Part shown: in pieces, positions 16,479-25,069 of the stretch
Layout: the number at the start of each line of letters is the position of its first letter
How positions within the stretch are numbered: position 1 is the first letter of the stretch
Source of the DNA: W2P13-069 sp051876105
Lineage (GTDB): Bacteria; Actinomycetota; Coriobacteriia; Coriobacteriales; QAMH01
DNA: 64,000 nt
Reading direction: 5' to 3'
Assembly: GCA_051876105.1 (NCBI GenBank)
Contig: JBJEHN010000073.1
Location: 1 to 64,000, forward strand
The notes under the pieces: generated by a model
Database searches by the model: none
The model's input: only the letters and a program-made list of their open reading frames with translations
What the model was told of the DNA's origin: nothing
Program-made: the position numbers and the translations under genes

Positions 16479-17849
16479 TTACTCCTCCTCTTGAGGTGCC
16501 TGAGTAGCGGCTGCCGGCTCCGGGGCGGGATCCCCGGGCTGGGGCTGCCCCTGCGGCGCCTCCCCTCCTGCAGCGGCGGGGCCAGCCTTGGCGGCAGGGG
16601 CGCGCACCAGCAGTGCCACGGTCTCGAGGTGCTTGGTGTGGGGGAACATGTCCACGGGCACGAGCCGCTTGAGTGTGTACGCACCCTCCAGGGCCTGGAT
16701 GTCCCTGAGCTGGGTCTCCGGGTTGCAGCTGATGTAGACGACGCGCTTGGGGCGCGCCGCCAGCAGCCCGCTGATGAAGTCCTCGGAGACACCCGCGCGC
16801 GGCGGGTCGAGGAAGACCACGTCGAAGCGCTCCCCGCAGTCGCGCAGGAAGGCGCCCGCGTCCGCCTGGATGAAGAGCGCCCCGTTGACCTTGTTGATGC
16901 GCGCGTTCTCGGACGCTATCTCGACCGCGGCGGGAGTCGTCTCGACGCCCACCAGGGTCACTGGCTTGACCTGGGGCTCCTTGCCCGCCTTCTTGCCCTT
17001 GGCCGCGGCCTTGGCGGCCTTCTTCTTGTGAAAGCCCGCAGGATGGCCCTCCCTCTGGCGCTGCAGGCAGCGCTTTGCGGCCACGATGCCGATGGTGCCG
17101 ATGCCGCAGTAGGCGTCGAGCACGCTCTCGCCGCCCTTGAGGCCCGCAAGCTCGACAGCGGTCTCGTAGAGGCGCTCGGTCTGGCGGGGGTTGGTCTGGT
17201 AGAACGCCGAGCTGGGGATGCGGAAGGTCTGCCCGCAGAGCCTGTCCTCGATCCAGCCCTGGCCGTAGGCCACCTGCTCCCGGCTGCCCAACACGGCGTT
17301 GGTGTCGCGCGTGTTGATGTTGAAGACCACGGTGGAGATCTCCGGGTGGGCCTCCCTCAGCGCCTTGACGAACTCCTTCTTGTGCGGGAACTCCTTGCTG
17401 TTGACCACCAAGGTGACCATGACCTGGCCCGTCTCCGCCGCGCAGCGCACCACGGCATGGCGCAGCAGGCCCTTGCCCTCGTCCTCGCGGTACGCCTTGA
17501 TGCGGAAGCTGCGGCACAGCTGGGCGATGCTCTCAAGGATCGGGCGGGCGCGGGGGTCCTCCACCAGGCAGCTGGGGCAGGCGACGAGCTGGTGCGTGCC
17601 CGCCTTGTACATGCCGTGGCGCAGGGTGCCCTTCTCGCCCGGCTGGTAGGGCGTCATGGCCTTGGCGCGGTAGTGGAGGGGCTCCTCCATCCCCACAACC
17701 TCCTGGGGCTCCACGCCCGTGGGAGCGAAGAGCTCGGCCAGGGCCGCGCGCTTGCGCTCGAGCTGTATGGGATAGGGAACGGCCAGCCACTCGCAGCCGC
17801 CGCACTGGGCGGCCTGCGGGCAGGTGGGAGTCTTGTAATACTCGGTCAT
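16479..17849 (-). CDS. TrmA/RlmD-family RNA (uracil-5-)-methyltransferase
   Basis: The 456-residue protein contains AQCGGCEW plus a distal CPSC (probable iron-sulfur cysteines of the RlmD type), FYQTNPRQTERLY, the SAM-binding DAYCGIGTIG, FLDPPRAG and YISCNPETQLRD with the catalytic cysteine, and VDMFPHTKHLETVALL at the end of the catalytic domain. It should methylate a uridine in 23S rRNA (RlmC/RlmD-like) using SAM. Two additions are unusual: a Lys/Ala-rich insertion after the DAYCG motif, and a Pro/Ala/Glu-rich tail of about 45 residues. No N-terminal TRAM domain is visible. TGAGGAG precedes the ATG. It interrupts the usual DUF177-rpmF pairing. The exact target nucleotide is uncertain. Confidence 0.88.
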   Translation of the reverse strand: MTEYYKTPTCPQAAQCGGCEWLAVPYPIQLERKRAALAELFAPTGVEPQEVVGMEEPLHYRAKAMTPYQPGEKGTLRHGMYKAGTHQLVACPSCLVEDPRARPILESIAQLCRSFRIKAYREDEGKGLLRHAVVRCAAETGQVMVTLVVNSKEFPHKKEFVKALREAHPEISTVVFNINTRDTNAVLGSREQVAYGQGWIEDRLCGQTFRIPSSAFYQTNPRQTERLYETAVELAGLKGGESVLDAYCGIGTIGIVAAKRCLQRQREGHPAGFHKKKAAKAAAKGKKAGKEPQVKPVTLVGVETTPAAVEIASENARINKVNGALFIQADAGAFLRDCGERFDVVFLDPPRAGVSEDFISGLLAARPKRVVYISCNPETQLRDIQALEGAYTLKRLVPVDMFPHTKHLETVALLVRAPAAKAGPAAAGGEAPQGQPQPGDPAPEPAAATQAPQEEE

Positions 17850-17867
17850 GGGTTCTCCTCAGACGAA

Positions 17868-17894
17868 ACGAGGCTCACGCAACGCGAGCCTCGT
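17868..17894 (-). terminator. terminator of the DUF177 gene
   Basis: ACGAGGCTC and its complement form a 9-bp stem around a 9-nt loop, followed on the minus strand by TTCGTCT. It sits 25 bases after the DUF177 stop and just before the methyltransferase RBS. Confidence 0.65.
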
Positions 17895-17918
17895 CAAACG
17901 CGGTGTGCGGCAGCGGGC

Positions 17919-18665
17919 CTAGTCCTCGGGCTCCTGCGGCTCTTCCTCGATGAAGACCAGGTTGCCCTGCTCGTCGAACTCCAGGTAGCCGTCTGCCCCG
18001 TCCTCGAAGATCGCGGAGAGCGCCTTTTCGAGCTCGGCTGCCTCCTCCGCGGAGAGCTCGGGGAGCTCTTCTTCGGGCAGGGTGGCGACTGCATCCCCGA
18101 ACTCCCTGGCCGCCTCCTGGCCGCGGGCGACGTCGTCCTCGCTGAAGCTCAGGCCGGCGAGCGCAGCGAAGGGGTTCATCGGGTCCGGCTTGCCCGCGCA
18201 GTCGCAGCTGGCCTCGTTGAGGTCCTGGCCGCAGTGGGGGCACAGGCCCTTGCAGTCATCCTTGCACAGCACGACGAAGGGGGTCGCATAGCACAGCGAG
18301 GCGAGGATGTTGTACGAGATGTCGAAGTTGCCGTTCGCATCCACGGCGTCGACCTCGTCTTCCTCGTAGCCCTCTGAGAGGTCCGCCTCGTTAAGGAGGA
18401 AGTAGCCCTGCAGCTCGGCGGAGACCTCCACGGTGGCCGGCTCGAGGCAGCGGGCGCACTCCGTGGTGGCCACGGCGCTGACCTCGCCCTGGAGCAAGAT
18501 CGCCTCCCCGGTGTTGGTGAGGGTGGCGGTGTAGCTCCAGCCGGCAGGGGTCTCCATGACCATGCCGCCGACCTCGTAGGAGGGCTCGTCCAGCACGCCG
18601 CTCAGCCTGCGGACGCCCCCGAGCTCGGCGAGCTCTGGGTAGATTGACTGCTCGAAGGCCTGCAT
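17919..18665 (-). CDS. DUF177/YceD-family protein
   Basis: The 248-residue protein has the DUF177 hallmarks: CARCLEP in the middle and then CKGLCPHCGQDLNEASCDC, probably a metal-binding pair of knuckles. An unusually long acidic C-terminal extension (about residues 185-248) follows. DUF177 proteins are linked genetically to rpmF and implicated in 23S rRNA accumulation in plants and bacteria; a direct mechanism is not settled. GGGAGGG precedes the ATG. It is downstream of the SepIVA-like gene by 26 bases, an actinobacterial arrangement. Confidence 0.85.
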   Translation of the reverse strand: MQAFEQSIYPELAELGGVRRLSGVLDEPSYEVGGMVMETPAGWSYTATLTNTGEAILLQGEVSAVATTECARCLEPATVEVSAELQGYFLLNEADLSEGYEEDEVDAVDANGNFDISYNILASLCYATPFVVLCKDDCKGLCPHCGQDLNEASCDCAGKPDPMNPFAALAGLSFSEDDVARGQEAAREFGDAVATLPEEELPELSAEEAAELEKALSAIFEDGADGYLEFDEQGNLVFIEEEPQEPED

Positions 18666-18691
18666 GGCCCTCCCTTCATGAAGCTCGCGAG

Positions 18692-19156
18692 CTAGTCTGC
18701 GGAGCTGTTGTTGAGGCGCGCGCGGCAGCGGGTGACGTTCTTCAGGAGGTTGTCCAGGTTGGTCTCGAGGTTTGCGAAGATCTGGTCTGCGTAGTCCTCG
18801 GCGCCGACGCGCATCTCGCGCTCGCGCATCATGGCCTCCTCGACGATGTCGGTGGCCTTGGCCTCGGCGATACGGACGATCTCCTGCTCAGAGGCAATCT
18901 GGTCGGCCTGGCGCTCCGCGTCCTCGAGGATGCGGTTGGCGTCTATCTCTGCGGCCTCGATCATGCCCTGGCGGTCGCGCACGATGATGCGCGCCTGGCG
19001 GAGCTCCTCGGGCAGGATGTCGCGGATCTCGTCGATAATCTCGAAGACAGGGCCGATCTCGACCTGACGCTTCTGGCTGTTGCCCAGGACAGGCTTGGAA
19101 TTCTCGATGCGCTCGGCAAGCTCGTCAAGCAGCTCCTCGATGCCGGCTTCATCCAT
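18692..19156 (-). CDS. SepIVA/DivIVA-like coiled-coil protein
   Basis: This 154-residue acidic protein is predicted to be mostly alpha-helical coiled coil (about residues 45-140), with no membrane segment. Its position just upstream of DUF177 in the rpmF-rnc-smc-ftsY neighbourhood matches SepIVA (Rv2927c) of mycobacteria, a DivIVA-like regulator of septation and polar growth. The assignment rests on synteny and coiled-coil character rather than on a clear motif. Residues 25-31 (GNSQKRQ) recur exactly in the C-terminal tail of AcpS. AAGGAGGT stands before the ATG. A hairpin with GTGCGCC arms (19196-19218) lies in its leader. Confidence 0.65.
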   Translation of the reverse strand: MDEAGIEELLDELAERIENSKPVLGNSQKRQVEIGPVFEIIDEIRDILPEELRQARIIVRDRQGMIEAAEIDANRILEDAERQADQIASEQEIVRIAEAKATDIVEEAMMREREMRVGAEDYADQIFANLETNLDNLLKNVTRCRARLNNSSAD

Positions 19157-19288
19157 GGGGCACCTCCTTCTGGTGTGTTTCTGCTACGTTTTGCGGTGCG
19201 CCGGGAAAAAGGGCGCACGATGACACCCATACTAGCATAGGCACCCGCCGTTGAAGATGAGCATGATGCCAGCCTCGTGCATGCGGCT

Positions 19289-20569
19289 CTAGGATGCGCG
19301 CAGCACCCCCGTCACAGCGCCGCAGCTCAGGCGCTCGCGCGTCACGGGGCACCCGTCTGCGAGCACGTAGCCGTCGAGCAGCTCGAGCAGGGGCGTGACG
19401 ACGAAGTCGCGCTCCAGCAGCCGGGGGTGCGGCAGGGTGAGCTGGGGGCTGGCGCTGGTGACGCCCTCGTAGTCGAGGATGTCGAGGTCGAGGGTGCGCG
19501 GGCCGTTCGGCTCAAGGCGCAGCCTCCCCTGCCCGTCCTCGATTGCGTGGAGCAACTCGAGCAGCTCGGAGGGACCGAGGGTGGTCTCGAGCACGGCCAC
19601 CGCGTTGGCAAAGGGGGCCTGGTCCTCCTTGTAGGCGGGCTCGCTTTCCACATAGGAGCTCACGGAGTAGACCCACACGCCGGGCGAGCGCCTCAAGGCA
19701 GCGACGGCGGCGTCGAGCTGGGCACAGCGCTCCCCGATGTTGGAACCCAGGGCGATCACGGCCCGTTTGGACTCGGCAAAGGCGCGCGCGGTGGCGGCCA
19801 CGTCGTGCACGCGGGCCACGATCGCTCCTTCGCGGCAGGCGGCTGCGGCGCACAGGGCGCTCGCGGCGTCGCGCTCGCGGGGGACCTCAATGCCCGTCGC
19901 CGCGCCGATGTAGCTCTTGCGGCTCACGGCAACCATGAGCGGGTAGCCGAGCTGTGCGAGCTGGCGGGTGTGCGATATGAGCGCTTGGTTGTGCTCGAAG
20001 GTCTTGCCAAAGCCCGGACCGGGGTCGATGCAGATGCGCTCGGCCTCGACGCCCGCTTCCTCGAGCAGGCGCGCCTGCTGCACCAGGTAGCTGCCCACCT
20101 CAGCGACCACATCGCCATAGCGGGGGTCGTCTTGCATGGTGCCGGGCTCGCCGAGCATGTGCATCACAACCACGCCGCAGCTGCTGCGGGCGACGAGCTC
20201 GCGCATGCGGCTGTCCCTGAAGCCGGAGACGTCGTTGATGATGTGGGCCCCCGCCTCGAGGCAGGCCTGGGCGACCTCCCAGTGACGGGTGTCGACGCTC
20301 ACGCACGCGCCGCGCCCGACCAGCGCGCGCACAACCGGCAGCACGCGGGCGAGCTCCTCGTCTGTGCCCGGTGCCGCCGAGCCGGGGCGCGTCGACTCCC
20401 CACCGACGTCGATGATGTCGGCGCCCTCCGCGATCATGCGCTCGGCATGGGCAAGCGCCTGCTCCAAGCCGTTGTGGAGCCCGCCGTCGCTGAAGGAGTC
20501 GGGGGTGACGTTGAGGACCCCCATGATGTAGGAGCCGCAAGGGAACTCGAAGCCGCCGCACTTCCACAT
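19289..20569 (-). CDS. folPK: fused dihydropteroate synthase / HPPK (FolP-FolK)
   Basis: A 426-residue bifunctional protein. Residues 1-265 are dihydropteroate synthase (GVLNVTPDSFSDGG, IIDVGGESTRPG, IDPGPGFGKT). Residues about 275-410 are hydroxymethyldihydropterin pyrophosphokinase (IALGSNIGER, GPRTLDLDILDYEG). These are successive folate steps, but the order in the chain is the reverse of the fungal and plant HPPK-DHPS fusions. FolB (aldolase) is not fused and not present here. I use ATG 20569 with AGGAGGT upstream rather than the ATG at 20590, which has no RBS. It follows folE by 27 bases, so GTP to dihydropteroate is nearly complete in two genes. Confidence 0.93.
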   Translation of the reverse strand: MWKCGGFEFPCGSYIMGVLNVTPDSFSDGGLHNGLEQALAHAERMIAEGADIIDVGGESTRPGSAAPGTDEELARVLPVVRALVGRGACVSVDTRHWEVAQACLEAGAHIINDVSGFRDSRMRELVARSSCGVVVMHMLGEPGTMQDDPRYGDVVAEVGSYLVQQARLLEEAGVEAERICIDPGPGFGKTFEHNQALISHTRQLAQLGYPLMVAVSRKSYIGAATGIEVPRERDAASALCAAAACREGAIVARVHDVAATARAFAESKRAVIALGSNIGERCAQLDAAVAALRRSPGVWVYSVSSYVESEPAYKEDQAPFANAVAVLETTLGPSELLELLHAIEDGQGRLRLEPNGPRTLDLDILDYEGVTSASPQLTLPHPRLLERDFVVTPLLELLDGYVLADGCPVTRERLSCGAVTGVLRAS

Positions 20570-20596
20570 GGCCGCGCACACCTCCTGCATCGGGCG

Positions 20597-21163
20597 CTAG
20601 CGGCCCTGGGTGATGAGGCGCATGGCCTCGGCACGGGTGCGGTCGCTGCTCTGGAAGGTGCCGCGCACGGCGGATGTGGTGGTTTTGGAACCGGGCTTCT
20701 TCACGCCGCGCATGGTCATGCACATGTGCTCGCACTCCATGACGACCATCGCGCCCAGGGGCTTCATGTAGCGCACCAGGGCGTCTGCCACCTGGCTGGT
20801 GAGGCGCTCCTGCACCTGCGCGCGGCGGGCATAGAGGTCCACCAAGCGCGCGAGCTTGGAGATGCCGCAGACGCGGCCGGACTCGTTGGGGATGTAGGCC
20901 ACGTGCGCCACGCCGTAGAAGGGCACGAGGTGGTGCTCGCAGATGCTGTAGACGGGGATGTCGTGGACGATGACCATCTCCTGGTGGCCCTCGTCGAAGG
21001 TGGTGGCGAAGAGCTCGGCCGGGTCCTGGCTCATGCCGGCGAGGATCTCCTCGTACATGCGCGCCACACGCGCGGGGGTGTCGACGAGGCCGGGGCGGGT
21101 GGGGTCCTCCCCCACACCCTCGAGGATCAGGCGGACGCCCTCTTCGATCTTTGCGTGGTCCAT
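20597..21163 (-). CDS. folE: GTP cyclohydrolase I
   Basis: The 188-residue protein has the FolE1 signatures: DTPARVARMYEE, SICEHHLVPFYGVAHVAYIPN-like zinc and active-site segment, and a second zinc cysteine in MECEHMCM. It opens the GTP ring to give dihydroneopterin triphosphate, the first committed folate step. AGGAG is nine bases before the ATG. It lies between ftsH and the folP-folK fusion, probably cotranscribed with the latter, whereas the ftsH terminator (21221-21240) separates it from ftsH. Confidence 0.97.
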   Translation of the reverse strand: MDHAKIEEGVRLILEGVGEDPTRPGLVDTPARVARMYEEILAGMSQDPAELFATTFDEGHQEMVIVHDIPVYSICEHHLVPFYGVAHVAYIPNESGRVCGISKLARLVDLYARRAQVQERLTSQVADALVRYMKPLGAMVVMECEHMCMTMRGVKKPGSKTTTSAVRGTFQSSDRTRAEAMRLITQGR

Positions 21164-21220
21164 GCGGTGGTTCTCCTAACGTTGTGCCTACCGGGCCATG
21201 ATAGCCCAGCGCAAACGGCA

Positions 21221-21240
21221 GCGGCCCCGAGCGGGGCCGC
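21221..21240 (-). terminator. terminator of ftsH
   Basis: An 8-bp perfect stem (GCGGCCCC) with a 4-base loop lies 16 bases after the ftsH stop; on the minus strand TGCCGTTTGC follows. The U-tract is weak, so read-through into folE is possible. Confidence 0.6.
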
Positions 21241-21256
21241 CGGCGCGGTTGTCTTG

Positions 21257-23341
<2,085 letters not shown>

Positions 23342-23386
23342 GCTGATGGTTCTCCTCGGAGTAGTGGGTGCGGGGGATGTGGGCGC

Positions 23387-23926
23387 CTAGGCCAGGTAGA
23401 CCCTGGGATCGAGGACGCCCACGTAGGGCAGGTTGCGGTAGCGCTCCGCGTAGTCGAGGCCGTAGCCCACCAGGTACTCGTCCGGGCAGGCGAAGCCGGT
23501 GTACTTGCACTCGACGGCGGCCTTCTGCGCCCCCTCCTTGACGAGGAAGGCGGCCACCTCGATGCTCTTGGGGTTGCGGCTCTTGAGCATCTTGACGACG
23601 TAGTTGAGCGTGAGGCCGGAGTCTAGGACGTCTTCTGCGATGAGGACGTGGCGGCCCTCAACGGGGGTGTTGAGGTCCTTGATGACGCGGACCACGCCGC
23701 TGGACTCGTGGGAGCTGCCGTAGGAGCTGACGGCCATGAAGTCCATCTCGACCGGAAGGTCGATGGCGCGGACGAGGTCTGCCATGAAGATGGCAGCGCC
23801 CTTGAGGACGCTCACGACGAGCAGCTGCTCGCCCTGGTAGTCGGCGGTGATGCGGGCGCCCAGCTCGGCGACCTTACCGCTGATCTGCTCCCGGGTGATC
23901 AGGACCCTCTGGACATCCTCGTTCAT
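23387..23926 (-). CDS. hpt: hypoxanthine phosphoribosyltransferase
   Basis: This 179-residue type I phosphoribosyltransferase has the PRPP motif VLIAEDVLDSGLTL and the typical DLPVEMDFMAVSSYG region. It makes IMP or GMP from hypoxanthine or guanine and PRPP. The start at ATG 23926 is supported by AAGGAG seven bases upstream; an upstream ATG at 23992 would add 22 untypical residues. It lies between tilS (78-base gap) and ftsH (45-base gap). In Bacillus, HprT and TilS regulate ftsH transcription; whether that applies here is untested. Confidence 0.95.
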   Translation of the reverse strand: MNEDVQRVLITREQISGKVAELGARITADYQGEQLLVVSVLKGAAIFMADLVRAIDLPVEMDFMAVSSYGSSHESSGVVRVIKDLNTPVEGRHVLIAEDVLDSGLTLNYVVKMLKSRNPKSIEVAAFLVKEGAQKAAVECKYTGFACPDEYLVGYGLDYAERYRNLPYVGVLDPRVYLA

Positions 23927-24004
23927 TGGACAACTCCTTACTGTCACGACATCCGCCGATTGTCTCACACCTTGGGCAGCGCCCCACAGCAATCGCGGGA
24001 ATCG

Positions 24005-25036
24005 TCAACGTATGGAAATGCAGAGCTCCCCCTCGCGGCCCTGGGCGCGCAGGCCGCCGTCGAGCTCGGTGGTGAAGGGGCGGCCCTGGGCGATGCCGTC
24101 GACCACGCGCTGGATCTGGCGCGACTCCAGGCGCGCCTGCGGGCTGACGACGAGCATGCTCTGCCTCACCACGCGGCGCAGCATGGGCTCGTCGAGCCCC
24201 CGCAAGGCGGCGAGGGGCAGGCGGGCCGCCCCGTCGTCCCACAAGAGGTTGCGGTAGACGAGCGCCGCAGCCGCCGAGGAGAGGGCCTCGTCCTCCTGGG
24301 CGATGAGGTCCATGGTACGTGCGAGGCTGCGCTGGAAGCCCGGCTTGAGGGCCTCCATCACCGGGACGAGCTGCGTGCGCACCCTGCTGCGGAAGTTGCT
24401 GCCGTCCCCGTTGGTAGCGTCCTCGCACCACAGCTGGGCGGGGGTAGCGCCGGGGTGCAGCTCGAGCAGCAGCTCGCGCAGCTCCTGGCGGGTGGCGTCA
24501 AGCAGGGGGCGCACGATGCTCCCGCGCCTGCGCGGGATGCTGCCCAGGCCGCCGGGCCCGGTGCCCACCATCGCGCGCATGAGGAAAGTCTCGACGCGGT
24601 CGTCGAGGGTGTGGGCCGTGAGGACGAGGCCATCTTGCAGCGGGGTGCGGCAGCGGGCGCAGTGCCGCTCGAGCGCCTGGGCGGCCGCCTCGTAGCGCAG
24701 CTCGCGCGCCGCCGCCTCCATGCCGGCGGCGCCCTCCCCCACCCGGGCGGCCACGTCGACGCGGCTCAGCTCGAACGGGACGCCCAGCTGGCGGCACTGC
24801 CGTTCGACGAAGGCCTGGTCGCGCTCGGAGTCCTCGCCGCGCAGCTGGTGGTTCACATGTAGGCACAGCGGCAGCAGCTGGGCCCGGGGAGGCAGGCAGG
24901 CGCACAGCATGGCGCGCAGGCGCTCCTCGAGGGGGCCCGCGGGCGCGGTGCCGGCAGCGGCGCGGGCGCAGAGCTCCAGCAGCGCCGTCGAGTCGGAGCC
25001 GCCGGAGACCATGAGGATGAGGGGTGCGGTGTCCAT
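24005..25036 (-). CDS. tilS: tRNA(Ile)-lysidine synthetase
   Basis: The 343-residue protein begins with the PP-loop SGGSDST (residues 11-17), and the N-type ATP pyrophosphatase domain continues through HVNHQLRGEDSERDQ and HTLDDRVETFLMR. TilS converts the wobble C of tRNA-Ile(CAU) to lysidine so that AUA is read as isoleucine. The C-terminal part is short and belongs to the small form of TilS. The gene is 33 bases downstream of the t6A fusion and leads the tilS-hpt-ftsH cluster. The assignment is firm because of the PP-loop and context. Confidence 0.93.
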   Translation of the reverse strand: MDTAPLILMVSGGSDSTALLELCARAAAGTAPAGPLEERLRAMLCACLPPRAQLLPLCLHVNHQLRGEDSERDQAFVERQCRQLGVPFELSRVDVAARVGEGAAGMEAAARELRYEAAAQALERHCARCRTPLQDGLVLTAHTLDDRVETFLMRAMVGTGPGGLGSIPRRRGSIVRPLLDATRQELRELLLELHPGATPAQLWCEDATNGDGSNFRSRVRTQLVPVMEALKPGFQRSLARTMDLIAQEDEALSSAAAALVYRNLLWDDGAARLPLAALRGLDEPMLRRVVRQSMLVVSPQARLESRQIQRVVDGIAQGRPFTTELDGGLRAQGREGELCISIR

Positions 25037-25069
25037 GCGCCGATTATAGGGCCGCTGCGGCCGGCAGCC

